Positions 6,565 through 15,617 are shown, counted from the stretch's first letter. The stretch is 18,523 nucleotides of DNA from an uncultured Lachnospiraceae bacterium (GCA_947177105.1 CAMWTF010000011.1:1-18523); one strand, 5' to 3'. Notes: generated from the sequence alone by a model not told the origin. Numbers and translations: made by a program.

Positions 6565-6975
6565 TTGAAGCACTCCAAATCATCACTCTTTTTGATGGAA
6601 CTGATAATTGCGTTACTGTTTTTCTCCCTGGCCAGCACTGTGTGCATCCGCCTGTTTGTCAATGCCCACTCCCTGTCAGCCCACACTGTGGACCAGAATT
6701 ACGCCGTAAATTACGCCCAGAATATGGCGGAGGCTTTCACGGGATGTAATGGTGACTTGATGGCGCTGCAGACGCTGCTGACCGGCAGTCTGCTGACCGA
6801 GGATGGCTATGGCCTGTCCCTGGAGCAAAATGGCTACCGCACCGAGCTGGTGTGCAATATGGCCCCTGAGCCCGGCAGCACCCTATCCGCCGACATTAGC
6901 GTATCCAGAATTGACACCGCCGAAGCCCCGCTCTACACCCTGCACATAGACCTGCACATTCCCCGCGTAAAGTAA
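6565..6975 (+). CDS. Pseudopilin-like protein with atypical prepilin motif
   Basis: The 136-residue product starts at TTG (6565), supported by AAAGGAGGAGG (6549-6559). Its N-terminus, KHSKSSLFLMELIIALLFFSLAS, is a class III-like prepilin signal: a short basic leader, then a hydrophobic helix with glutamate at +5 if cleavage follows the second serine. The usual glycine before the cleavage site is replaced by serine. The helix leads into a periplasm-facing domain with NYAQNMAEAF and a C-terminal beta-rich part. Two cysteines (in FTGCNGD and ELVCNMA) could form a disulfide. It sits between the DUF4860 gene and the last gene of the cluster. Confidence 0.78.
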   Translation: MKHSKSSLFLMELIIALLFFSLASTVCIRLFVNAHSLSAHTVDQNYAVNYAQNMAEAFTGCNGDLMALQTLLTGSLLTEDGYGLSLEQNGYRTELVCNMAPEPGSTLSADISVSRIDTAEAPLYTLHIDLHIPRVK

Positions 6976-6988
6976 ACAATATTTCTGG

Positions 6989-7136
6989 GATCACCCTTCC
7001 TGTGTACTGGCTGGGGATATGCGGAACTCTAAATCAGCATATCCCCGGACAGTACACTGATCAATATCTGGACGCCTTTGCGGCCGGATATTGATCACCC
7101 TTCGTGTACTGGCTGGGGATATGCGGAACTCTAAAT
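6989..7136 (+). ncRNA. Structured leader element upstream of the last cluster gene
   Basis: Two near-identical direct copies (6989-7034 and 7093-7136, differing by a 2-nt indel) border the element. State 1: GTGTACTG (7002-7009) with CAGTACAC (7050-7057), and GGGGATATG (7013-7021) with CATATCCCC (7038-7046). State 2: the same CAGTACAC with 7104-7111, GCATATCCCC (7037-7046) with 7115-7124, and a 14-bp inner stem (7058-7071 with 7084-7097, one G-U pair). The two states use the same middle strand. TGCGGAACTCTAAA ends at 7135, 18 nt before the ATG. It occupies almost the whole 178-bp gap after the pseudopilin gene, so here it acts inside an operon or marks a new transcript. Confidence 0.75.
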
Positions 7137-7153
7137 TAGAAAGGAACCTTCCT

Positions 7154-7606
7154 ATGAGCTTTCAGAAAAAATCCGGACCGGAATTTCATGTAAACGTGGG
7201 GTCTTCATCGATCCTTTTGATATTTGTGATCCTCTGCCTCATTTCCTTTGCCACCCTGTCCATTGTCAGCGCCAATGCGGACGCAAAACTGAGCAGACGG
7301 GTGGTGGAAAGGACTACCGCATATTATGAAGCCTGCAATCAGGCCCAGGCAGATATCACCAGCCTGGACGACACTCTGGCTGCCATCTACGCAGACAGCT
7401 TTGATGAAGAAGAATATTTTATGGCAGTGGGCCATAAAAAGACCTGTACCGTCACTATTTCCGATCTGCAGACCCTGTTTGTCACTTTGGATATTCTCTA
7501 TCCGCAGCAGGAGGGAGATCCCTTTTACCGCATCACTTCCTGGCAGGTTCTCACTGACAGCTCCAATGTGGAAGAGGAGGAAGGGGCTCCCCTGTTGATT
7601 CACTGA
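7154..7606 (+). CDS. Single-pass membrane protein, end of pseudopilus cluster, unknown function
   Basis: The 150-residue protein has a short N-terminal tail (FQKKSGPEFHVNVGSSS), one membrane helix (about residues 19-40, ILLIFVILCLISFATLSIVSAN) and an extracytoplasmic domain starting with a helix rich in polar residues (DAKLSRRVVERTTAYYEACNQAQADI). This topology matches its neighbours and suggests a pilin-like or minor structural component, though there is no prepilin cleavage motif. The ATG at 7154 is chosen because AAGGA (7141-7145) is 8 nt upstream; the longer frame from 7091 would translate through the structured leader. It converges on rpoC. Family not recognised. Confidence 0.75.
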   Translation: MSFQKKSGPEFHVNVGSSSILLIFVILCLISFATLSIVSANADAKLSRRVVERTTAYYEACNQAQADITSLDDTLAAIYADSFDEEEYFMAVGHKKTCTVTISDLQTLFVTLDILYPQQEGDPFYRITSWQVLTDSSNVEEEEGAPLLIH

Positions 7607-7660
7607 TCCTGCATCTCCCTCTTCAACGGTCTCACCGCCACATAGGCAATCAAAAACTAC

Positions 7661-7690
7661 AAGGGCTGAACCCCAACGGATTCAGCCCTT
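7661..7690 (-). terminator. Intrinsic terminator downstream of rpoC
   Basis: A perfect 10-bp stem, AAGGGCTGAA (7661-7670) with TTCAGCCCTT (7681-7690), has a 10-nt loop. On the minus strand it is followed by GTAGTTTTTG, a T-tract suited to ending the rpoBC transcript. On the plus strand only ATATCATG follows, so termination of the converging pseudopilus operon is weaker. Confidence 0.75.
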
Positions 7691-7755
7691 ATATCATGCA
7701 GACTCTCATCTGCCCGCTTCAAGCGTGTACGCAAATCAGTTCTTCTCACACTACT

Positions 7756-10700
7756 CTATTCAACCGGTGCAAGCTCTTCCTCTGCCATTTCCCCGCTCGT
7801 TTCTTCAATTCCCTCTTCAGCGGCCTCTTCGTCTTCCTCGACAACCTCCAGCAGTTCACCGTCTATCTCGGTATCCACAGGCTCCAACACAGCCTCGTCA
7901 TCCATCAGAATATCTTCTCCGGATTCCTCCTCCGAGATCACCACCGGTTCCTCCTTGACAGAGATCCGGCGGATATAATCCGTGTTGAGCCTGGTATTGC
8001 GGTATCTCTTCATACCGGTACCGGCAGGAATCAACTTACCAAGGATAACATTCTCCTTCAGGCCAATCAGTGGATCAACCTTGCCCTTGATAGCGGCTTC
8101 CGTCAGCACCTTGGTTGTCTCCTGGAAGGATGCCGCGGACAGGAAGGAATTGGTGGCCAGGGCTGCCTTGGTGATACCCAGCAGCACCTGCTTGCCCTCT
8201 GCAGGCTCTTTGCCCTGGGCAAGCAGCTTCTCGTTCATATCATCGAACTCCAGTACATCCACCAGTGTACCGGGCAAAAACTCTGCATCGCCGTTATTCT
8301 CAATTCGGATCTTTTTCATCATCTGCCGCACAATCACTTCAATGTGCTTATCCGCAATATCAACGCCCTGCAGACGGTACACTCTCTGTACCTCACGGAG
8401 CATATAATCCTGAACAGCCTTGATTCCCTTGATCTTTAACAGGTCGTGGGGATTTACACTACCCTCGGTCAACTCATCGCCGGCCTCCAGCACCTGCTCA
8501 TCCACCACCTTGATACGGGAACCATAGGGAATCAGATAAGCCTTGCTCTCGCTGGTCTCCTCGTTGGTGATCACCACCTCACGCTTCTTCTTGGTGTCAC
8601 GGATCTCGGCCTTGCCGCCAAACTCCGCGATGATTGCCAAGCCCTTGGGCTTTCTGGCCTCAAACAACTCCTCTACACGGGGCAGACCCTGGGTGATATC
8701 ATCACCGGCCACACCGCCGCTGTGGAAGGTTCTCATAGTCAGCTGTGTACCGGGCTCACCGATGGACTGTGCGGCGATAATACCCACCGCCTCGCCCACC
8801 TGCACGGCCTCACCGGTGGCCATGTTGGCGCCGTAGCACTTGGCACAAATCCCATTGTGGGAACGACAGGTCAATATGGTACGGATCTTCACTGCCTCCA
8901 CAGGCTCACCCTTGTCATCCACGCCTACACTAAGAATCCTGGCGGCACGGCTGGGGGTGATCATATGATTGTGCTTCACGATCATGTTGCCGTCTCTATC
9001 ATAGATATCCTCACAGGAATATCTGCCTATAATACGATCCTTCAAGCCCTCGATGGTCTCCTTGCCATCCATAAAGGCTTTCACCACGTTGCCGGGGATT
9101 TCATCCCTGCCCTCCGCGCAGTCCACCTCTCGGATGATCAACTCCTGAGACACATCCACCATTCGACGGGTCAGATAACCGGAGTCTGCGGTACGCAGCG
9201 CAGTATCGGACATACCCTTCCGGGCACCGTGGGCGGACATAAAGTACTCCAACACGTCCAGTCCCTCACGGAAATTGGACTTGATGGGCAGCTCAATGGT
9301 TTTACCAGTGGTATCCGCCATCAGGCCGCGCATACCTGCCAGCTGTTTGATCTGCTGATTGGAACCACGGGCGCCGGAGTCCGCCATCATAAAGATATTG
9401 TTATATTTATCCAGACCTGCCAGCAGCACGTCTGTCAGCTCTTTATCGGTCTCGTTCCAAGTCTCCACCACCGCACGGTATCTCTCCTCCTCGGTGATAA
9501 GGCCCCTGCGGTAGTTGGCCGCAATCTTATCCACGGTAGACTGTGCGGCAGCCAGCATCTCTGCCTTCTGCGCAGGCACGGTCATATCGGAGATAGATAC
9601 GGTCATAGCCGCCCTGGTGGAATACTTATAGCCGATGGCCTTCACATCGTCCAGCACCTCTGCGGTACGGGAGGCGCCATGGGTATTGATAACTTTCTCC
9701 AGAATCTGCTTCAGCTGTTTCTTACCTACATGGAAATCCACTTCCAGCTTCAGACAGTCCTCCGGAGTATTCCTCTCCACAAAGCCCAAGTCCTGGGGCA
9801 GGATCTCATTGAACAGGAAACGTCCCAGTGTGGATTCCACATTGCCGCTTATTATTTCGCCCTGGGGCGTTGTCTTGGTCACTCTCACATTGATGCGGGA
9901 GTGCAAAGTGATCACCTGATTCTCATATGCCAGAATTGCCTCGTTCACGTTCTTGAAGAACTTGCCTTCGCCCAATACGCCGGGTCTCTCCTGGGTCAGG
10001 TAGTAGATACCCAACACCATATCCTGAGAGGGCACTGCCACGGGACCGCCGTCGGAGGGCTTTAACAGGTTGTTGGGCGACAACAGCAGGAAACGGCACT
10101 CCGCCTGGGCTTCCACGGACAGAGGCAGATGCACTGCCATCTGGTCGCCGTCAAAGTCCGCATTGAAGGCGGTACACACCAGGGGATGCAGCTTGATGGC
10201 CTTACCTTCCACCAGTATGGGCTCAAACGCCTGAATGCCCAGTCTGTGCAGGGTAGGGGCACGATTCAGCATCACAGGATGCTCCTTGATTACCTCCTCC
10301 AGCACGTCAAACACCTGGGTGTCCATTCTCTCCACCAGCTTCTTGGCATTCTTGATATTCTGGCTGATGCCCTTGGACACCAGCTCCTTCATCACGAAGG
10401 GCTTGAACAGCTCAATAGCCATCTCCTTGGGCAGACCGCACTGATAGATCTTCAGTTCCGGACCCACCACGATAACAGAACGGCCGGAATAGTCCACACG
10501 CTTACCCAGCAGGTTCTGGCGGAAACGTCCGCCCTTACCCTTTAGCATATCGGACAAGGACTTCAGCGCTCTGTTGCCGGGGCCTGTGACAGGACGGCCT
10601 CTTCTGCCGTTGTCGATAAGCGCATCCACAGCCTCCTGCAGCATACGCTTCTCGTTGCGGACAATGATATCAGGAGCGCCTAACTCCAGCAGTCTCTTCA

Positions 10701-11523
10701 GACGGTTGTTTCTATTGATAATTCTTCTGTACAGATCATTCAGGTCGGATGTGGCAAAGCGGCCGCCGTCCAGCTGCACCATAGGGCGCAGGTCAGGGGG
10801 AATCACCGGAATGGTATCCAGCACCATCCACTCCGGCCTGTTGCCGGACTCATTGAATGCCTCCACCACTTCCAGTCTCTTGATTATACGGGCGCGCTTC
10901 TGGCCTGTGGAATCCCGCAGCTCGCTCTTGAGCTCCACGGATTCCGTCTTCAAATCAATAGCCTGCAAAAGCTCCTTGATAGCCTCTGCACCCATGCCCA
11001 CGCGGAACTTGCTGCCAAAGGTCTCCCTTGCATCCTGATACTCTCTCTCCGACAGCACCTGCTTGTAATCCAAAGTGGTCTCGCCGGGATCCAGAACGAT
11101 ATAGGAGGCAAAATACAGCACCTTCTCCAGCACTCTGGGAGACAGGTCCAAAATCAGTCCCATACGGCTGGGGATACCCTTGAAATACCAGATATGGGAT
11201 ACCGGGGCGGCAAGCTCAATATGGCCCATGCGCTCTCTTCGAACGCTGGCCTTGGTCACTTCCACGCCGCAGCGGTCACAGACAACGCCCTTGTATCTGA
11301 TCTTCTTATATTTGCCGCAATGACATTCCCAGTCCTTGCTGGGGCCGAAAATCTTCTCACAGAACAAGCCGTCGCGTTCAGGCTTCAATGTCCTGTAGTT
11401 GATGGTTTCCGGCTTCATCACCTCGCCCCGGGACCACTCGCGGATCTTCTCCGGGGAAGCTAAGCCAATTTTAATGGCATCAAATGTCATTGGCTGATAT
11501 GCTTCATTCTTTGTTTCTGACAT
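7756..11523 (-). CDS. rpoC: DNA-directed RNA polymerase subunit beta'
   Basis: The 1255-residue subunit forms one jaw of the RNA polymerase core. It has the N-terminal zinc ribbon (Cys67, Cys69, Cys82, Cys85), the absolutely conserved catalytic NADFDGDQM at 454-462 that holds the active-site magnesium, and the second zinc site around Cys886-Cys896 (CRSHNGICAKC). The C-terminus carries an acidic tail (EEDEEAAEEGIEE). The ATG at 11523 is preferred over an upstream TTG because AGGGAG (11531-11536) is 7 nt away. It follows rpoB by 37 bp and is co-transcribed with it. Downstream lies a terminator and then the converging pseudopilus cluster, not rpsL as in the usual order. Confidence 0.98.
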   Translation of the reverse strand: MSETKNEAYQPMTFDAIKIGLASPEKIREWSRGEVMKPETINYRTLKPERDGLFCEKIFGPSKDWECHCGKYKKIRYKGVVCDRCGVEVTKASVRRERMGHIELAAPVSHIWYFKGIPSRMGLILDLSPRVLEKVLYFASYIVLDPGETTLDYKQVLSEREYQDARETFGSKFRVGMGAEAIKELLQAIDLKTESVELKSELRDSTGQKRARIIKRLEVVEAFNESGNRPEWMVLDTIPVIPPDLRPMVQLDGGRFATSDLNDLYRRIINRNNRLKRLLELGAPDIIVRNEKRMLQEAVDALIDNGRRGRPVTGPGNRALKSLSDMLKGKGGRFRQNLLGKRVDYSGRSVIVVGPELKIYQCGLPKEMAIELFKPFVMKELVSKGISQNIKNAKKLVERMDTQVFDVLEEVIKEHPVMLNRAPTLHRLGIQAFEPILVEGKAIKLHPLVCTAFNADFDGDQMAVHLPLSVEAQAECRFLLLSPNNLLKPSDGGPVAVPSQDMVLGIYYLTQERPGVLGEGKFFKNVNEAILAYENQVITLHSRINVRVTKTTPQGEIISGNVESTLGRFLFNEILPQDLGFVERNTPEDCLKLEVDFHVGKKQLKQILEKVINTHGASRTAEVLDDVKAIGYKYSTRAAMTVSISDMTVPAQKAEMLAAAQSTVDKIAANYRRGLITEEERYRAVVETWNETDKELTDVLLAGLDKYNNIFMMADSGARGSNQQIKQLAGMRGLMADTTGKTIELPIKSNFREGLDVLEYFMSAHGARKGMSDTALRTADSGYLTRRMVDVSQELIIREVDCAEGRDEIPGNVVKAFMDGKETIEGLKDRIIGRYSCEDIYDRDGNMIVKHNHMITPSRAARILSVGVDDKGEPVEAVKIRTILTCRSHNGICAKCYGANMATGEAVQVGEAVGIIAAQSIGEPGTQLTMRTFHSGGVAGDDITQGLPRVEELFEARKPKGLAIIAEFGGKAEIRDTKKKREVVITNEETSESKAYLIPYGSRIKVVDEQVLEAGDELTEGSVNPHDLLKIKGIKAVQDYMLREVQRVYRLQGVDIADKHIEVIVRQMMKKIRIENNGDAEFLPGTLVDVLEFDDMNEKLLAQGKEPAEGKQVLLGITKAALATNSFLSAASFQETTKVLTEAAIKGKVDPLIGLKENVILGKLIPAGTGMKRYRNTRLNTDYIRRISVKEEPVVISEEESGEDILMDDEAVLEPVDTEIDGELLEVVEEDEEAAEEGIEETSGEMAEEELAPVE

Positions 11524-11560
11524 TATGGCACTCCCTTCCAATCGTTAGTTTCATAACTGT

Positions 11561-14500
11561 TTAGAACTCTTCGTCTGACTCGTCGTAACCTTCATCGGCA
11601 TAATCATCATCGCTGAAATCATCTTCCGCGCTGATCAGTTCGCCGCTTTCATCATCGAATTCCTGTGCCTGATAACCCATCTCTCCCAAGGAACTGCTAT
11701 TATAATCGTCATCATACTTGCGGTCGCCTTCCATCTCATAGCGATAATCCGTCTCGTTGTAATCAATGGTCTCGGCAATTTCCACTTCCGTGTTGTCATC
11801 CCGCAGCACCCTCACATCCAGACCCAGCGCCTGCAGCTCTTTCAGAAGCACCTTGAAGGACTCCGGAATGCTGGGCTCGGGGATATTGTCACCCTTGATG
11901 ATGGCTTCGTAGGTCTTTACACGGCCCACCACATCATCGGACTTCACGGTCAAAATCTCCTGCAATGTGTAGGAAGCGCCATATGCCTCCAGCGCCCACA
12001 CCTCCATCTCACCAAAACGCTGTCCGCCGAACTGGGCTTTACCGCCCAGGGGCTGCTGGGTTACCAGGGAGTACGGGCCCGTGGAACGGGCATGGATCTT
12101 ATCGTCCACCAGGTGGTGCAGCTTCAGGTAGTGCATGTGGCCAATGGTTACCGCACTGTCAAAATATTCGCCCGTGCGGCCGTCGCGCAGACGCACCTTG
12201 CCATCGCGGGAGATGGGAACACCTTTCCAAACTTCTCTGTGATCCCTGTTTTCAGACAGATACTGCATTACCTCCGGCAGCAGCTCCTGGCTGTGCAGGC
12301 TCTCAAAGCTGTCGCCGTTCCAGGGCTTTCCGTCCGGGGCAGTCTCTCTTCCCTCCGCTTTCCACTGCTCTGCCTCCGCCTGATCAAAGGGCAGGTTGGC
12401 ATAGTCGTTGGCCAGATCCAGGGTATCCATGATATCTTTCTCGTTGGCGCCGTCAAACACGGGGGTCGCCACATTGAAACCCAGGGCTTTTGCAGCCAGG
12501 GACAGATGGATCTCCAGTACCTGTCCAATGTTCATACGGGAAGGCACACCTAAGGGATTAAGCACGATATCCAGAGGACGGCCGTTGGGCAGATAGGGCA
12601 TATCCTCCACCGGCAGCACACGGGAAACCACACCCTTGTTGCCGTGACGGCCTGCCATCTTATCTCCCACGGAAATCTTTCTCTTCTGCGCTATATAAAT
12701 ACGAACTGCCATGTTTACGCCGGGAGAGAGCTCGTCACTGTTCTCCCTGGTAAATACCTTGGCATCCACCACAATACCATACTCGCCGTGAGGCACCTTC
12801 AGAGAAGTGTCACGCACCTCCCGGGCCTTCTCACCGAAGATTGCCCGCAGCAGTCTCTCCTCGGCTGTCAACTCGGTCTCTCCCTTGGGCGTCACCTTAC
12901 CCACCAGGATGTCGCCGGCACGGACCTCCGCACCAATGCGGATAATTCCCCGGTCATCCAGGTCTTTCAGCGCGTCGTCGCCCACGCCCGGCACATCGCG
13001 GGTGATTTCCTCGGGCCCTAACTTGGTGTCACGGGCCTCTGCCTCATATTCCTCTATATGGACGGAGGTGTATACGTCCTCCATTACCAGTCTCTCGCTG
13101 AGCAGAACGGCATCCTCGTAGTTATAGCCCTCCCAGGTCATAAAGCCAATCAGGGGGTTCTTGCCCAGTGCCAGTTCGCCCTCGTCGGTGGAGGGGCCGT
13201 CGGCTATTACCTGTCCCGCTTCCACATGGTCGCCCTTGAACACGATAGGCTTCTGATTGTAGCAGTTGGACTGGTTGCTTCGGGAGAACTTGGAGAGTCT
13301 AAACTCCATCTTTTCCCCGTCGTCACAGGCAATCTTAATCAGGTTGGAGGACACATAATCCACCTTACCCGCCTTGGGTGCCACGATACAAACGCCGGAG
13401 TCCACCGCCGCCTTCTGCTCAATGCCCGTGCCTACCACGGGAGCCTCTGTGATCAGCAGGGGCACTGCCTGACGCTGCATGTTGGAACCCATCAGCGCAC
13501 GGTTGGCATCATCGTTTTCCAGGAAAGGGATCAATGCCGTAGCCACGGAGAACACCATCCGGGGAGACACGTCCATGTAATCAAACATAGTCTTGGGATA
13601 TTCCTGCGTCTCCTCACGATAACGGCCGGATACACTGTTGCGGACAAAATGCCCCTCGCTGTCCAGCTGCTCGTTAGCCTGGGCCACATGGTAATTATCC
13701 TCTTCGTCGGCGGTCATATACACCACTTCCTCCGTCACGCGGGGGTTGGCCGGATCCGTCTTGTCAATCTTACGGTAGGGCGCCTCCACAAAGCCGTACT
13801 CGTTGATGCGGGCATAGCTTGCCAGCGAGTTGATCAGTCCGATGTTGGGACCTTCAGGAGTCTCAATAGGGCACATTCTTCCATAGTGGGAATAATGCAC
13901 GTCACGCACCTCAAATCCGGCACGATCCCTGGACAGACCGCCGGGGCCCAGGGCGGACAGACGCCGCTTGTGGGTCAGTTCACCCAAAGGGTTGTTCTGA
14001 TCCATAAACTGGGACAGCTGGGAGGAGCCAAAAAATTCCTTCACCGCGGCAGTCACCGGCTTGATATTGATCAGGGACTGGGGAGAAATATCCTCCGCGT
14101 CGTGAGTAGTCATACGCTCACGCACCACACGCTCCATTCTGGAGAGACCGATACGGTACTGGTTCTGCAGCAGCTCGCCCACCGCGCGGATACGCCTGTT
14201 TCCCAGATGGTCGATATCGTCATCGTTGCCCAGACCATACTCCAGATGCATATTATAATTGATGGACGCAAAAATATCTTCCTTGGTGATATGTTTCGGG
14301 ATTAGCTCATGCACATTCTTCTTGATGGCTTCCGCCAGCTTCTCCGGATCCTCGCCAAATTCCTCAATGATCTGCGCCAGCACGGGATAATATACCCACT
14401 CCGTCACGCCCAGTTCTCTGGGGTTACAGTCCACAAAATTAGTGATATCCACCATCATGTTGGACAGCACCTTCACATTGCGCTCCTCGGTCTGTACATA

Positions 14501-15490
14501 CACGAAGGGAATCGCCGCATTCTGAATCGCATCGGCAAGCTCCGCCGTCATTTTGGTGCCGGCGCAGGCCACCACCTCACCGGTGGAAGGATCAACGGCA
14601 TCGGCCGCCAGCACCTGGTGTCTGATACGGTTGCGAAGCGCCAGCTTCTTATTGAATTTATATCTTCCGACTTTGGCCAAATCATATCTACGGGGGTCAA
14701 AAAACATGGCGCTTATCAGGCTCTCGGCGCTCTCCACGCTCAAGGGCTCGCCGGGACGGATCTTTTTGTATAACTCTAACAGACCCTCCTGATAATTCTC
14801 AGCAGTGTCCTTGGCAAAACTGGCCTCGATCTTGGGCTCATCGCCAAATACTTCCCGGATCTCCTCGTTGGTGCCGATTCCCAGCGCGCGGATCAGCACG
14901 GTAATGGGCACCTTCCTGGTGCGGTCCACACGAACATAGAACACATCGTTGGAATCCGTCTCATACTCAAGCCATGCGCCGCGGTTGGGGATCACGGTAC
15001 AGGAAAAAAGTCTCTTACCGATCTTGTCATGACCTATCCCATAATATATGCCGGGGGAACGTACCAGCTGGCTTACGATGACTCGCTCTGCACCATTGAT
15101 GATAAAAGTGCCGGTTGCAGTCATCAGGGGCAGATCGCCCATGAAGATCTCATGCTCGCTGATCTCCTCTTTTTCCTTATTGTAAAGACGCACTTTTACC
15201 TTTAGAGGCGCTGCGTAGTTGGCATCCCTCTCCTTGCACTCTTCAATAGAATACTTTACGTCGTCCTCACACAGTTCAAAATCAACGAACTCTAAACTGA
15301 GGGAACCACTGTAATCGGCGATGGGAGAGATATCATCGAAGACTTCCTTCAAGCCTTCCTTCAGAAACCACTGATAGGAGTCCTTCTGGACTTCAATCAG
15401 GTTGGGCATCTCTAAAACCTCTTTTTGTCTCGAATAACTCATACGCATGTTCTTGCTCTTCGCAATAGGACGTATTCTGTTTTTTTCCAT
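11561..15490 (-). CDS. rpoB: DNA-directed RNA polymerase subunit beta
   Basis: The 1309-residue subunit builds the other half of the polymerase active-site cleft. It has the rifampicin-binding segment SSQLSQFMDQNNPLGELTHK with wild-type residues at the main resistance sites (Asp497, His507 and Ser512, matching E. coli 516, 526 and 531), the GDKMAGRHGNKG active-site loop, and FGEMEVWALEAYGA near the C-terminus. A long Asp/Glu-rich tail (DDFSDDDYADEGYDESDEEF) ends the protein. The ATG at 15490 is preferred to the one at 15496 because the weak GGGGTG site (15499-15504) is 8 nt from it and only 2 nt from the other. A separate promoter lies at 15589-15617. Confidence 0.97.
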   Translation of the reverse strand: MEKNRIRPIAKSKNMRMSYSRQKEVLEMPNLIEVQKDSYQWFLKEGLKEVFDDISPIADYSGSLSLEFVDFELCEDDVKYSIEECKERDANYAAPLKVKVRLYNKEKEEISEHEIFMGDLPLMTATGTFIINGAERVIVSQLVRSPGIYYGIGHDKIGKRLFSCTVIPNRGAWLEYETDSNDVFYVRVDRTRKVPITVLIRALGIGTNEEIREVFGDEPKIEASFAKDTAENYQEGLLELYKKIRPGEPLSVESAESLISAMFFDPRRYDLAKVGRYKFNKKLALRNRIRHQVLAADAVDPSTGEVVACAGTKMTAELADAIQNAAIPFVYVQTEERNVKVLSNMMVDITNFVDCNPRELGVTEWVYYPVLAQIIEEFGEDPEKLAEAIKKNVHELIPKHITKEDIFASINYNMHLEYGLGNDDDIDHLGNRRIRAVGELLQNQYRIGLSRMERVVRERMTTHDAEDISPQSLINIKPVTAAVKEFFGSSQLSQFMDQNNPLGELTHKRRLSALGPGGLSRDRAGFEVRDVHYSHYGRMCPIETPEGPNIGLINSLASYARINEYGFVEAPYRKIDKTDPANPRVTEEVVYMTADEEDNYHVAQANEQLDSEGHFVRNSVSGRYREETQEYPKTMFDYMDVSPRMVFSVATALIPFLENDDANRALMGSNMQRQAVPLLITEAPVVGTGIEQKAAVDSGVCIVAPKAGKVDYVSSNLIKIACDDGEKMEFRLSKFSRSNQSNCYNQKPIVFKGDHVEAGQVIADGPSTDEGELALGKNPLIGFMTWEGYNYEDAVLLSERLVMEDVYTSVHIEEYEAEARDTKLGPEEITRDVPGVGDDALKDLDDRGIIRIGAEVRAGDILVGKVTPKGETELTAEERLLRAIFGEKAREVRDTSLKVPHGEYGIVVDAKVFTRENSDELSPGVNMAVRIYIAQKRKISVGDKMAGRHGNKGVVSRVLPVEDMPYLPNGRPLDIVLNPLGVPSRMNIGQVLEIHLSLAAKALGFNVATPVFDGANEKDIMDTLDLANDYANLPFDQAEAEQWKAEGRETAPDGKPWNGDSFESLHSQELLPEVMQYLSENRDHREVWKGVPISRDGKVRLRDGRTGEYFDSAVTIGHMHYLKLHHLVDDKIHARSTGPYSLVTQQPLGGKAQFGGQRFGEMEVWALEAYGASYTLQEILTVKSDDVVGRVKTYEAIIKGDNIPEPSIPESFKVLLKELQALGLDVRVLRDDNTEVEIAETIDYNETDYRYEMEGDRKYDDDYNSSSLGEMGYQAQEFDDESGELISAEDDFSDDDYADEGYDESDEEF

Positions 15491-15588
15491 GGACATTTCA
15501 CCCCGTTCTTTTTGATTTGCCTATTTGCCGCCTGTCTTCTATCTATACGTCAAAAATAAGCATAACACACCACAATAGTGCATCTTCC

Positions 15589-15617
15589 ATACTAACACAA
15601 ACATTTCAGGGAGTCAA
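15589..15617 (-). promoter_or_regulatory. Sigma-A promoter for rpoBC
   Basis: The minus strand has TTGACT (15612-15617) and TAGTAT (15589-15594) with a 17-bp spacer. Transcription would start near 15582, giving an rpoB leader of about 90 nt. The promoter lies just beyond the hairpin that follows rplL, which suggests that rpoBC can be transcribed independently of the L10 operon. Confidence 0.75.

Noticed and set aside
2318..7136. Insertion sequence or MITE copies
   Set aside because: No transposase gene and no consistent target-site duplications are seen. Every copy is in sense orientation directly before a gene. A mobile origin is not excluded and is listed as the main alternative for the family.
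8446..10065. Long plus-strand open frame of 539 codons
   Set aside because: It lies entirely antisense to rpoC, is rich in His, Leu and Gly as expected for a reverse frame of a GC-rich gene, and has no ribosome binding site.
13990..14050. Possible rifampicin- or streptomycin-resistance substitutions in rpoB and rpsL
   Set aside because: The main positions (RpoB Asp497, His507, Ser512; the S12 loop lysines) are all wild type.
13058..14305. Plus-strand open frame of 415 codons
   Set aside because: It is antisense to the most conserved part of rpoB, which is clearly coding, and shows no domain pattern of its own.
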